NCBI GenBank assembly: GCA_026984795.1
Contig: JALSRK010000050.1
Span: 62,001 to 126,000 of the forward strand
Reading direction: 5' to 3'
Origin: Solibacteraceae bacterium
GTDB lineage: Bacteria > Acidobacteriota > Terriglobia > Bryobacterales > Bryobacteraceae
DNA: 64,000 nucleotides
In this document: piece by piece, positions 45,086-53,351 of the stretch
How the letters are laid out: each line of letters begins with the position of its first letter
Position numbering within the stretch: the first letter of the stretch is position 1
Made by a program: the position numbers and the translations under genes
The notes under the pieces: generated by a model
Told to the model about the DNA's origin: nothing
The model's database searches: none
What the model saw: the letters and a program-made list of their open reading frames with translations, nothing else

Positions 45086-46828
45086 TTATTGGTCCGGCGG
45101 GCCCTCATCGAGGTGGAAGCGGTAAAGCTCGAAAACCGCTCGCCCACGGCTGTCCCGGACCGCTTCGAGGACCACCCGGCGGTAGCCGGCCTCGGCGGCG
45201 CATTCATCGACCAGCCTTTTGACCGCGGGAAAGACCCCCCGCCCCTCTGCATACGCAACGAAAATACTGCCCGGTCTGGCCACCCGCTCCAGCACTCGTC
45301 TCCGCTGAGCCTCGGTCAACGACCGAAGATCGAGCGGCGCCGCCGCCATCCGAATCGGGATCCGCCCTTCCGTCAACAGCAGCAGCGGGTTGTCGATGCC
45401 CCAGTCGGCCGCGTAGACCACCGCCGGCTGATGGCGTTCCACGGCCGGGGCCAGCCGCCACGTGGCGTCGCTCCACGCGGGTCCCGGCCCGAACACAATC
45501 AGCCCAGCCAACTGCTGGTTCAGAACGAGGATGTTGGATGCCGCAACTGCCAGAACCGCTGCCGCTATGATGCACTTCGCTGGCTTCCATCGCTCGATCA
45601 AACCGTCCACGGAAACCGCTGCGAAGGCGATGGCGAACGGCAAGATGAGTACCGTGTGGTGAGCGCTGCCGCCGGCATTGGCGGTGAACAGCATCTGGAG
45701 CCACGCGGCTAAGAATGCCGTGGCCAGCAGCCCCAACAGCCTCGCCCGGGGTCTCCGCAAGCTCAGTAGCGCAGCCAGAAGGGCGGCGGCGAGCAACCAG
45801 GGAAACAGCGTTCGCTGAGGATTCCGAGAGACCCTCGCCAGCCACAGCGACGCCGCCTCCACCGGCCCGTCCGGAACCACCGGCACTCTCGGCGGGGAGC
45901 CATAGTCGATCAGGAATCCGCCCACCGCGTTGCCTGCCAGGGTGTTCTTCATGATCGCCAGGTTCTGGCCGAGGTCCTCGGTGGTGTAGTGTTTGCCCCG
46001 GAAGGTCGGAAACCCCTCTGTCACGTTGAAGTAGATGAGTGGCAACGCCCCCGCCAGGAAGGCTCCGGCGGCGATCACCAGACGCCGCCGTGTGAGCAAC
46101 GCCAGGAGAGGCCGGAGATAGAAGAGGATGGCCCCGAGACACAGGCCGGAGCAGGCCCACACGAACAGCGCTTTGTCCCACAGGGCCAGCCCCCAGCAAG
46201 AGAACCCCAGGGCCAGATACCGGTCGTCAGGCTGCCGGGCGAACCGCCCGATCGCCGCGAGACCGGCGAAAAGCAGCAGATGCTGCAGCGCCACCGGTCC
46301 CCAGTCGAACGTCGCCGTTAGCGCGTAGGTGACATCGGTAGCCAGCAGCACGGCCCCGATCGTCCCTGCCCGGCGGCCGGCGGCTGCGGCGAGGAACCGG
46401 TAGAAAAGCCATACGGCCAGGCACGCCGCCAGGAGCGCCGGCAGCCGCAGCGAGTACGGGGACGGGGGCCAAACCGCGAGGATCGGCCGGTAAAGCCACG
46501 CCTTCAACGCCCCCAGGTAGTCCATCAACATTGTCGGGATCGTTGCGCCGAACATCCGTACCGCCCCAGGGTTGGCTCCCGGCAGGTAGATCGCTCGGGC
46601 AAACAGCGCTTCGTCGCCCTCGATGCCCGGGTAGGGGATCATCGCCGTGGTCCACACGGCCATGGCGGCAATGGCCGCGCAAACCGTCACAGTGGGGGCA
46701 CAGCCTTTCCGCGTGGGGAACCGGAATCGCTGGCTGGCGGTCACAAGCTTCCACGGTAGATGGGCCGGAGGCGGTTTTGCAAGCGGTGGGAGCCAGAGGA
46801 TCGGGCCCCGTCTAGTACTCCCGCTCAT
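45086..46828 (-). CDS. GT39-like multi-pass membrane glycosyltransferase
   Basis: A polytopic protein of about 580 residues in the ArnT/PMT-type GT-C class, which use lipid-linked sugars. Near the first helix it has PGIEGDEALFARAIYLPG, the acidic Glu-x-Asp-Glu motif at the first periplasmic loop; some ten to twelve hydrophobic helices follow (for example ILPFAIAFAAVSVDGL). A soluble C-terminal domain completes it. The start is uncertain: ATG 46828 is chosen; a GTG at 46741 (VTASQRFRF) is also possible. It is divergent from the first PEP-CTERM gene. Acceptor unknown; glycosylation of surface proteins or lipid A is possible. Confidence 0.75.
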   Translation of the reverse strand: MSGSTRRGPILWLPPLAKPPPAHLPWKLVTASQRFRFPTRKGCAPTVTVCAAIAAMAVWTTAMIPYPGIEGDEALFARAIYLPGANPGAVRMFGATIPTMLMDYLGALKAWLYRPILAVWPPSPYSLRLPALLAACLAVWLFYRFLAAAAGRRAGTIGAVLLATDVTYALTATFDWGPVALQHLLLFAGLAAIGRFARQPDDRYLALGFSCWGLALWDKALFVWACSGLCLGAILFYLRPLLALLTRRRLVIAAGAFLAGALPLIYFNVTEGFPTFRGKHYTTEDLGQNLAIMKNTLAGNAVGGFLIDYGSPPRVPVVPDGPVEAASLWLARVSRNPQRTLFPWLLAAALLAALLSLRRPRARLLGLLATAFLAAWLQMLFTANAGGSAHHTVLILPFAIAFAAVSVDGLIERWKPAKCIIAAAVLAVAASNILVLNQQLAGLIVFGPGPAWSDATWRLAPAVERHQPAVVYAADWGIDNPLLLLTEGRIPIRMAAAPLDLRSLTEAQRRRVLERVARPGSIFVAYAEGRGVFPAVKRLVDECAAEAGYRRVVLEAVRDSRGRAVFELYRFHLDEGPPDQ

Positions 46829-46872
46829 GCGGTCCAGTGCTTCACCGCGTTGCGGAAAATATACCTTCGCGG

Positions 46873-46901
46873 TTGACATTCGGCGGGCGCGCCTTTAGAA
46901 T
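46873..46901 (+). promoter_or_regulatory. Promoter of the first PEP-CTERM gene
   Basis: TTGACA (46873-46878), 17-base spacer, TAGAAT (46896-46901); start codon 40 bases downstream with GGAGGAG before it. Confidence 0.75.
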
Positions 46902-46940
46902 TGCACTAAGCTCACATTTCAATGCTTGCACGGAGGAGAG

Positions 46941-47558
46941 ATGCGCAGACTGTTGCTAGCGGCGGCGATGCTCTTGATTCTGGTCGGGAGCGCGGGAGCC
47001 ACCATCGTCAACGAGACGAGTTTTCCGGGTACCGACTTTTCCAACACCGTGGGGGCCCCGACGGATTTGGGCGTCACTTTGGGTTGCAGCCCATTCCCCG
47101 CCTGCGTCCCGTCACCCCCGGGCTACACTGACCAGGTGAACGGCGCGCTGTTCGACCTGACCTCCCCGGTCGTGCTGAGTGACCCGACCGATGTCTTTTC
47201 CTTTACCACCGGTGCCATCGACGGCGTGATCCTGACCCTGACCGGCTCGGCGAACACCGCGACCGGCACTGTGGATCTCTACAACCCGGTGGGTACGCTC
47301 TTCGCCAGCTACTCCTTCTCTGGCCAGTTGACGAACTTCGACTTGCTTTCCGCCTGGGGACTCGGGACTTCCGGCGACCTGGTGGCCGATGTGCCGGGGG
47401 GCAGTTACGCGATCGGAGTCAACGTGACCAACTGGAATACCACCAACGGCACGCTGGCTTACACTTTCAATATCACTGCCGCGCCCGAGCCGGGCACTTA
47501 CCTGCTGGTGGGGCTGGGTCTTGCAGCCTTGGCCTTGGTGCGCCGCCGCCGGGTCTGA
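46941..47558 (+). CDS. PEP-CTERM sorting-domain protein (first)
   Basis: A 205-residue exported protein. ATG 46941 follows GGAGGAG and starts a signal peptide (MRRLLLAAAMLLILVGSAGAT). The mature part is Thr/Gly/Ser-rich with a beta-sandwich look (DLGVTLGCSPFPACVPSPPGY; VILTLTGSANTATGTVDLYNP). The end is a textbook PEP-CTERM signal: APEPGTYLLVGLGLAALALVRRRRV, that is PEP, a hydrophobic helix and an arginine cluster. Such proteins are cut and anchored by an exosortase, which is not in this window. The gene has its own near-consensus promoter. Confidence 0.9.
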   Translation: MRRLLLAAAMLLILVGSAGATIVNETSFPGTDFSNTVGAPTDLGVTLGCSPFPACVPSPPGYTDQVNGALFDLTSPVVLSDPTDVFSFTTGAIDGVILTLTGSANTATGTVDLYNPVGTLFASYSFSGQLTNFDLLSAWGLGTSGDLVADVPGGSYAIGVNVTNWNTTNGTLAYTFNITAAPEPGTYLLVGLGLAALALVRRRRV

Positions 47559-47721
47559 CCAGCGCGGCCCGCTACACCGGGATTTCTGGAGGCACCGGCG
47601 CAGACGTGACGCTGCGCTGCGCCTGCGAGCCGCGGCGCTTTATCCGTCGCCGGATCCTCCAGGCTGCTCGGGTACGTTTCGTAGCCCATCCGCCCCCACG
47701 GGCTCTGGCCGGGGCGATCAA

Positions 47722-47739
47722 GCCACCCATCCGGGTGGC
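47722..47739. terminator. Perfect hairpin downstream of the first PEP-CTERM gene
   Basis: GCCACCC, loop ATCC, GGGTGGC. It lies 164 bases after the stop codon. No T-tract follows, so it may be a terminator of the Rho-independent hairpin type common in GC-rich genomes, or a repeat palindrome. Confidence 0.35.
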
Positions 47740-47800
47740 GTAAGGGACTCGCCTGAGTACAACCTGTAGATTTCATAGTACTTAACCGCGGACCCCGGTA

Positions 47801-47829
47801 TTGATCTGGCCGCAGACTGCCTTTACAAT
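47801..47829 (+). promoter_or_regulatory. Promoter of the second PEP-CTERM gene
   Basis: TTGATC (47801-47806), 17-base spacer, TACAAT (47824-47829), about 83 bases before the start codon. Confidence 0.65.
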
Positions 47830-47855
47830 CAGACTGTATTCGAGAGCCCCGGCAC

Positions 47856-47870
47856 GGGCAGGTTCTGCCC
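47856..47870 (+). promoter_or_regulatory. Hairpin in the 5' leader of the second PEP-CTERM gene
   Basis: GGGCAG, loop GTT, CTGCCC, lying between the promoter and the Shine-Dalgarno site; outer bases GCCCCGG/CCGGGC extend it with a bulge. It may affect mRNA stability or translation. Confidence 0.4.
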
Positions 47871-47912
47871 TCCGGGCGCAAGGAAGCGGACTCGACCGCA
47901 AGCGGAGGAGAC

Positions 47913-48497
47913 ATGAAACGGCTGCTGATTCCACCCGCCATACTGGCAATCTTCGGTTGGCTCTTGGTCCTGGGACCGGGGTGTGCCTTCGGCGGCGTCT
48001 TGTTCCTGGAAGACTTCGAAACGGACCTGTCGCAGTGGACCTCGGGCCAAGGCGTCATCGTCAACGATCCTTTGGAGGCCGATCAGGCGTTGACATTCAC
48101 CGGCCTCAACGCGGGAGGAGATATCTGGACCGTCGCCTCCTTCACCAGCATTCCGGGTCAGTACATTCTCTCGTTCGACTACCTCGGAACTTGTGGCTCC
48201 CAGGGGTGCGGAGGCTTCGTCGGCTACGACCCCGGTGATGTCTGGCTGGCCGGAACCGGAGGATGGCCCTCCTTGGTCACTTTGCCGGACACCGGGCAGT
48301 GGGAGCACATTACCGTTCCTTTCACGGGCCCTGCCGGGATCAGTCTGAAGGTGGAGGACTGGTCCGGCGCCGGCGGCGTCGCCGGCGACGTGTACTTCGA
48401 CAACTTCGTGTTGACGGCTGTACCGGAGCCGGCAACGTACGCGCTGGTGGGGCTCGGATTGTGCGCTTTTGCGTTGCTGCGCCGCCGGAGCGCCTGA
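47913..48497 (+). CDS. PEP-CTERM sorting-domain protein (second)
   Basis: A 194-residue exported protein with GGAGGAG before ATG 47913 and a signal peptide ending CAFGG. The mature part reads EDFETDLSQW and ISLKVEDWSGAGG with DVYFDNFVLTAVPEPATYALVGLG, a carbohydrate-binding-module-like beta-sandwich of the kind found in many PEP-CTERM proteins, then the C-terminal PEP motif, helix and RRRSA. The sequence is unlike the first protein except for the sorting tail. Exosortase processing is inferred; no exosortase gene is nearby. Confidence 0.9.
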   Translation: MKRLLIPPAILAIFGWLLVLGPGCAFGGVLFLEDFETDLSQWTSGQGVIVNDPLEADQALTFTGLNAGGDIWTVASFTSIPGQYILSFDYLGTCGSQGCGGFVGYDPGDVWLAGTGGWPSLVTLPDTGQWEHITVPFTGPAGISLKVEDWSGAGGVAGDVYFDNFVLTAVPEPATYALVGLGLCAFALLRRRSA

Positions 48498-48521
48498 GCC
48501 GCGCCTACGGCTATAGGCCAC

Positions 48522-48539
48522 CGGCCACTCCCGTGGCCG
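48522..48539. terminator. Perfect hairpin just after the second PEP-CTERM gene
   Basis: CGGCCAC, loop TCCC, GTGGCCG, 25 bases after the stop codon. No T-tract. Position suggests transcription termination. Confidence 0.45.
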
Positions 48540-49151
48540 ATGTGCCGCTTGGCGGATGACTCAACTGTTTGTGTATCCCCGTCGGCGCTCGACCCCAAAA
48601 CGTTGGTCACCGCGGCGCGACGAGAGTTTTTTCCCGGCCGTCAATCAGTTGCCCCGTTTCGGCGGCATCCCTGCATCCGGTTGTCGGCTAGGCTCAGGAC
48701 GGTGGGATATGCCGTCAGCCGAGCCACTCCAGCCACTCCGAAACCGCCCAGCCCCCGGAACTATGGCGCTTGGTCCGGCTCCGGTCCGTGCGCCGAGGAA
48801 TCTCCACCCCGGCACGGTGTTCAGGCGGCCTCGTGAGAGTTGCTGCTGCAGTCTAGGACACCTGCCTGGCCACATTTCCGGAGGCCGGTTGCAAAACGGA
48901 CCCAATTTCGAACTAAGTATTTTATTTTCAATCTATTATGCCAGTTTGTTCTTCGCCGGATCTTCGCCTCGCTCCGGGCGTCCCCGCTGTCGCCGGCACG
49001 GGCCCAGCGTCCCGGCCGGCCCCCGGATTCATTGCTCCCCCGCCGCACCCCACGCCTCGAGGCGTTCGCGGTTGCTCATGGACGTGCGCCCTGGTCATGG
49101 AGCCCCTCCGGTGCGCCGGTCAGCCCTGGGCTGTCTCTGAGCCGGGTGCGT

Positions 49152-49157
49152 TACAAT
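49152..49157 (+). promoter_or_regulatory. -10 box 9 bases before fabI
   Basis: TACAAT, then 9 bases and ATG 49167. No Shine-Dalgarno sequence between, so the transcript could begin at or beside the start codon. Confidence 0.45.
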
Positions 49158-49166
49158 ACGTCTTTT

Positions 49167-49937
49167 ATGCCGGGGCTGCTGGAGGGAAAGAACGCGCTGA
49201 TTCTGGGTGTTGCGAACCGCTGGAGCCTCGCCTTCGCCATTGCTCGAGCGTTCCGGCGCGAAGGCGCCGAGGTCGTTCTCACTTACCAAGGCGAGCGGCA
49301 GAGGGCCACCGTGGAAGACCTCGCTGACGAGCTTGGCGCCGCCGCTGTGCTCGCCTGCGACGTCACCAGCGACGAGAACCTGGACCGGCTTGCCGCCGAC
49401 CTGAAAAGCTCCCCGGGCAGGCTGGACTGCGTAGTCCATAGCATCGCCTTCGCCAACCGCGAGGATCTCGCCCGGCCTTTCCTGGAAACCTCCCGCAGCG
49501 GGTACCTGCTGGCTCAGGAGATCAGCTCCTATTCCCTGGTGGCCGTCGCCCGCGCCGCCGCCCCCTTGATGCGCTCCGGCGGCTCCATCATCACGCTGAG
49601 TTACCTGGGCGCCTCCCGGGTGGTACCGAACTACAACGTCATGGGCGTGGCCAAGGCGGCGCTCGAAGCGAGCGTCCGGTATCTGGCCAGCGATCTCGGG
49701 CCGAAGAACATCCGGGTGAACGCCATCTCGGCCGGCCCGGTCAAGACCGCCTCGGCGAGGGGCATAAAGGATTTCTCCAAAGTCCTCTCCGGAGTCGCCC
49801 AGAAAGCCCCGCTGCGGCGCAACACCGACCCGGGCGAGGTGGCCGATGCCGCCGTGTTCTTGGCCAGCGAACTCGGACGGGGCGTCACCGGCAACGTCCT
49901 CTTCGTAGACGCGGGCTTCCAAGTGATGGGGCTGTGA
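49167..49937 (+). CDS. fabI: Enoyl-[acyl-carrier-protein] reductase (NADH), FabI type
   Basis: Last reductive step of each fatty-acid elongation cycle in the cytoplasm. The 256-residue short-chain dehydrogenase-type protein has NALILGVANRWSLAFAIA at the NADH site, the FabI signature SYLGA with Tyr146, and the catalytic Tyr156 and Lys163 in NYNVMGVAKAAL; these positions coincide with those of the E. coli enzyme. ISAGPVKTASARGI follows as expected, with the substrate-binding loop. ATG 49167 lacks a Shine-Dalgarno sequence. It is followed at 49941-49962 by a weak hairpin (CCCGGA/TCCGGG). FabI is the target of triclosan in other bacteria; sensitivity cannot be read from this. Confidence 0.95.
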   Translation: MPGLLEGKNALILGVANRWSLAFAIARAFRREGAEVVLTYQGERQRATVEDLADELGAAAVLACDVTSDENLDRLAADLKSSPGRLDCVVHSIAFANREDLARPFLETSRSGYLLAQEISSYSLVAVARAAAPLMRSGGSIITLSYLGASRVVPNYNVMGVAKAALEASVRYLASDLGPKNIRVNAISAGPVKTASARGIKDFSKVLSGVAQKAPLRRNTDPGEVADAAVFLASELGRGVTGNVLFVDAGFQVMGL

Positions 49938-49971
49938 ACGCCCGGAGCACCGCCGTTCCGGGGGGTGTGAT

Positions 49972-50001
49972 TTGACACTCTAGCTGGCAGATTCCTATGA
50001 T
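49972..50001 (+). promoter_or_regulatory. Promoter of the Gld-type ABC operon
   Basis: TTGACA (49972-49977), 18-base spacer, TATGAT (49996-50001); the start codon is about 108 bases downstream, giving a rather long leader. Confidence 0.65.
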
Positions 50002-50109
50002 GTTGTTGGCTGTAACCAACACGGCCTGGTGATACGTCGAACACTCCTCACGGACTGCCGGGTGGTTCGGCCCCCCGGGATTCCGGTATCTCGCTCCTGA
50101 GAGCCTCAT

Positions 50110-51099
50110 ATGATACAGGTCGAAGGTCTCACGAAACGTTACGCGCGCACCGTTGCCGTCGATAACATCTCCTTCTCGGTCGAAAAAGGTAAGATTGTCG
50201 GGTTCCTCGGTCCGAACGGAGCCGGCAAGACCACCACGATGCGGGTCCTCACCTGCTTTATGCCTCCCACGGAAGGTACGGCGCGAGTCGCCGGGTTCGA
50301 CGTCATGCAGCAGCCGCTGGAAGTGAAGAAGCGCGTCGGCTATCTGCCCGAAAATCCGCCGCTGTACCCGGAGATGGAGGTCGTCGAATACCTGGAGTTC
50401 GTTGGGCGCCTCAAAGGACTGCAGGGCTCCGAGCTCAAGCGCCGCATGGGCGAAGTCTCCGAGCGGTGTGCCATCACCGACGTCCAGGGCAAGCTTCTCA
50501 GCAAGCTCTCCCGCGGCTACCGCCAGCGGGTGGGGCTGGCGCAGGCGATCATCCACAACCCCGACGTGCTGATCCTCGACGAGCCCACCGCCGGCCTGGA
50601 CCCCAAACAGATCAACGAGACCCGGAAGCTGATCAAAGGCCTCGCCGGCGACCATACGATCATCCTCAGCACCCACATCCTGCCGGAGGTGGAGCAGACC
50701 TGCGAGGACGTCATCATCATCAACAGAGGCCGGCTGGTGGCCACCGATTCGGTCGAGAACCTGACCCACCGGCTGCGCGGCGCCGAGGTGCTTGCGGTGG
50801 AAGTGGCTCCCCGGGACGGCCCGCTCGAGGAGGCTGAGGTTCAGGGCCGCCTGGCGGGGATCGAGGGCGTGTCGCGCGTCGAATTCCGCGAAGGCCATAA
50901 CGGGCGGTTGCGCTTCGAAGTAGAGACGGCGCCGGGCCGCTCGGTCCGCGGAGACCTGGCCCGGGCCGTCGTCGAGGCCGGCTGGGATCTGCATGAACTG
51001 CACGCTGCGGCCATGAGCCTCGAAGAGATCTTCCTGCAACTGACCGCCGCTGAGAACGAGGCCGGGGAAACGCCGGCCGGCGAAGGAGGTGCCGCATGA
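50110..51099 (+). CDS. ABC transporter ATP-binding protein, GldA-type
   Basis: A 329-residue ATPase. Walker A is GPNGAGKTTT, the signature motif is LSRGYRQRVGLAQ and Walker B is VLILDEPTAGLDP, with the switch histidine in ILSTHILPE. A C-terminal extension (about 225-329) follows the nucleotide-binding domain. Its neighbours are a GldF-like permease that overlaps by 4 bases, a GldG-like protein and a DUF4340 protein. In Bacteroidetes GldA/F/G are needed for gliding; in other phyla the set is a general ABC exporter of unknown substrate. Confidence 0.9.
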   Translation: MIQVEGLTKRYARTVAVDNISFSVEKGKIVGFLGPNGAGKTTTMRVLTCFMPPTEGTARVAGFDVMQQPLEVKKRVGYLPENPPLYPEMEVVEYLEFVGRLKGLQGSELKRRMGEVSERCAITDVQGKLLSKLSRGYRQRVGLAQAIIHNPDVLILDEPTAGLDPKQINETRKLIKGLAGDHTIILSTHILPEVEQTCEDVIIINRGRLVATDSVENLTHRLRGAEVLAVEVAPRDGPLEEAEVQGRLAGIEGVSRVEFREGHNGRLRFEVETAPGRSVRGDLARAVVEAGWDLHELHAAAMSLEEIFLQLTAAENEAGETPAGEGGAA

Positions 51100-51863
51100 G
51101 AAACGTGCTCGTCATCTGCCGCAAGGAGCTGAACAGCTACTTCGCCTCGCCCATTGCTTACGGCCTCATGGCCTTTTTCGCCGCCATCGCCGGCTACTTC
51201 TTCTACGTCGCCACGGCCATCTTCGTCGCCCGTGGGATGGAGTCCCAGATGATGGGCCGCAGCTTTCCCATGGACGTCAACGAGTGGGTGATCCGGCCGG
51301 TGCTGATGAACGTCAGCGTCATCGGGCTGTTCCTCATCCCGATGATCACCATGCGGCTGTTCGCCGAAGAGAAACGCTCCGGGACGATCGAGCTGCTGGC
51401 CACCTCGCCGGTCCGGGATGTCGAAATCATCATCGGCAAGTGGTTGGCGGCGGTCATCCTCTACGCCTCGATCCTCGCCATTTCCGCACTGGACATCGCG
51501 GTGCTGTTCCTTTACGGCGAACCCGACTTGAAGCCGATACTGGTCGGGTTCCTGGGGCTGTTGCTGCAGGGGGCCGGCCTGCTGGCGATCGGGACTTTCC
51601 TTTCGACGCTCACCAAGAACCAGATCATCGCCGGTACAGCGACCTTTGCGGTTTGTCTGCTGCTTTGGGTCTTCGACTGGATCACGGCGTATGAGACCTC
51701 AACTTGGGCGAAGGTGATGTCCTACATGTCGGTGGTCACCCACTTCGAGTCCTTCGCCAAGGGGGTGATGGACAGCAAGGACGCGATCTACTTCATCACC
51801 GTCGCGTTCTTCGGATTGTTTCTGACCGCACGGTCGCTGGAATCGCTTCGGTGGAGGGCATGA
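51096..51863 (+). CDS. ABC transporter permease, GldF-type
   Basis: A 255-residue ABC-2 type permease with about six helices (for example SPIAYGLMAFFAAIAGYFFY; LIPMITMRLFAEEKRSGTIELLATSP, the typical ABC-2 loop between helices). It overlaps the ATPase stop by 4 bases and the next gene by 4 bases (ATGA), so the four genes are probably one transcript with coupled translation. Confidence 0.88.
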   Translation: MRNVLVICRKELNSYFASPIAYGLMAFFAAIAGYFFYVATAIFVARGMESQMMGRSFPMDVNEWVIRPVLMNVSVIGLFLIPMITMRLFAEEKRSGTIELLATSPVRDVEIIIGKWLAAVILYASILAISALDIAVLFLYGEPDLKPILVGFLGLLLQGAGLLAIGTFLSTLTKNQIIAGTATFAVCLLLWVFDWITAYETSTWAKVMSYMSVVTHFESFAKGVMDSKDAIYFITVAFFGLFLTARSLESLRWRA

Positions 51864-53347
51864 TGAAAACGGGCTGGTTGAAAGCGAGACAGACAAAGTA
51901 CACGGCTTACGTTACCCTGTACGTCGCCATCGTGCTGGCGGCCGTGGCGGTGGTGAACTTCCTGGCGAACCGGCACAACTGGTCCTACGACTCCACGTCC
52001 AACAAGCGTTACAGCCTCTCGGACCAGACCAAAAAGATCGTCAAGAATCTCAAGACGGACCTCAAGATCACGCTCTTCGATCGCACCAGCCGCTTCGAGG
52101 AGGCCCGGGACCTGCTCGACCGCTACGACAACCTCTCGCCCAAGCTCAGTGTCGAGTACATCGACCCGGACAAAAAGCCCCAGATCGCCCGGGCGATGGG
52201 CGTCACCAGTTACGGCACCGTCTACGTCGAGGCCGGCGGCAAGCGCGAAGAGGCCCGCTATGTCACCGAAGAGGAGATCACCAACGCCATCATTCGGGTG
52301 TTGAAGGGCGGCAAGAAGACCGTCTGCGCGATCCAGGGCAGCGGTGAGCACAGCCTCGACGAAACCGGCCGCGAGGGCTATTCCGCTTTCAAAGAGCTGC
52401 TCGAGAAGAACAATTACGAGACGCGGACGATCTCGCTGCTGGAGAAGCCGGAGGTTCCTTCCGATTGCTCCGTGTTGCTCGTCGGCGGACCTCGCTACGA
52501 CTATGTCGAGCCGGTGGTGAAGGCCATCGAGAACTATGTCCAGGCCGGAGGGCGGGCGCTGGTAATGCTCGACCCGCCGGTGCGCTTCGGGCAGGACACG
52601 ATCGCTCGCAACCAGGCTTTCGTCAAAGAGCTCGAGAACTGGGGCGTGATCCTCAACGAAGACCTCGTGCTCGACACCTCGGGCATCGGCGGGCTGTTCG
52701 GCTTGGGTCCGGAAGTGCCGCTGGTCGCCGATTACGGAACCCACCCGATCGTGCGGGAGATGAAAGAGATCGCCACGGCCTTTCCTCTGGCGCGGTCCAT
52801 CGATACCAAGAACGGTGTGGACGGAGTGACGGTGGAGAAACTCTTTTCGAGCACGTCGAACAGCTACGCCACCACCAAGCTGGATTCCCCGGAGATCGAG
52901 ATCGACCCGAAACACGACAAGAAAGGTCCCTTCAACCTCGCCGTCGCCGGAACTATCAAGGTCAAGGCGGAAAAGGAGTCCGGCGGTGGCGGCAAGAAAG
53001 CCGACTCTCAAAAGAGTGACTCCGGCAACGGCAACCAGTCGGCGGACCAGGATCAGAAGAAGCAGGAAGACCAGAAGAAGAATGAAGGCCGATTCGTCGT
53101 GGTCGGTTCCTCGGGGTGGGTGGCGAACAACATGCTGCACTTCAACGGCAACCGGGACCTGGCGCTGAACATGATCAACTGGCTGTCTTCCGACGAGGAT
53201 CTGATTTCCATCCGTCCCAAAGAACCCGAAGACCGCCGCCTGTCACTGACGAGGCAGCAGATGTCACGCATCTTCTACACGAGCGTGGTCGGACTGCCTT
53301 TGATCATCCTCTTGGCGGGCATCAGCGTCTGGTGGAGAAGGAGATAA
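51860..53347 (+). CDS. GldG-type ABC transporter accessory protein
   Basis: A 495-residue protein with one N-terminal helix (YVTLYVAIVLAAVAVVNFLA), an extracytoplasmic domain (about 45-400; SNKRYSLSDQTKKIVKNLKTDLKITLF and GTVYVEAGGKREEARYVTEEE, as in GldG-like auxiliary ABC proteins) and one C-terminal helix ending VWWRRR. Between about 385 and 425 there is an unusual low-complexity linker rich in Lys, Gln, Asp, Gly (KADSQKSDSGNGNQSADQ). ATG 51860 overlaps the previous gene by 4 bases. The protein probably assembles with the permease; substrate unknown. Confidence 0.85.
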   Translation: MMKTGWLKARQTKYTAYVTLYVAIVLAAVAVVNFLANRHNWSYDSTSNKRYSLSDQTKKIVKNLKTDLKITLFDRTSRFEEARDLLDRYDNLSPKLSVEYIDPDKKPQIARAMGVTSYGTVYVEAGGKREEARYVTEEEITNAIIRVLKGGKKTVCAIQGSGEHSLDETGREGYSAFKELLEKNNYETRTISLLEKPEVPSDCSVLLVGGPRYDYVEPVVKAIENYVQAGGRALVMLDPPVRFGQDTIARNQAFVKELENWGVILNEDLVLDTSGIGGLFGLGPEVPLVADYGTHPIVREMKEIATAFPLARSIDTKNGVDGVTVEKLFSSTSNSYATTKLDSPEIEIDPKHDKKGPFNLAVAGTIKVKAEKESGGGGKKADSQKSDSGNGNQSADQDQKKQEDQKKNEGRFVVVGSSGWVANNMLHFNGNRDLALNMINWLSSDEDLISIRPKEPEDRRLSLTRQQMSRIFYTSVVGLPLIILLAGISVWWRRR

Positions 53348-53351
53348 CGCG

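Larger units (their letters stand above)
47559..47912. other. 354-base gap between the two PEP-CTERM genes
   Basis: No gene. It holds a perfect 7-base-pair hairpin at 47722-47739, the promoter of the second PEP-CTERM gene at 47801-47829 and a structured leader at 47856-47870. An antisense frame over this stretch has no start signal. Confidence 0.6.
48498..49166. other. 669-base region without a recognisable gene
   Basis: Nothing convincing is encoded. A frame at 48556-49140 has no start signal and unusual amino-acid make-up. The stretch contains a hairpin at 48522-48539, an unusually AT-rich patch at 48903-48957 and, at its right end, the fabI -10-like box. Confidence 0.5.

Noticed and set aside
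47722-47739. Riboswitch such as a cyclic-di-GMP aptamer before the second PEP-CTERM gene
   Set aside because: The hairpins lack the conserved tetraloop and joining sequences of such aptamers and the first one lies upstream of the promoter at 47801.
48556-49140. A 194-codon plus-strand frame before fabI
   Set aside because: No ribosome-binding site, composition rich in Arg, Pro and Ser, no recognisable motif and it crosses an AT-rich patch and the fabI control region.
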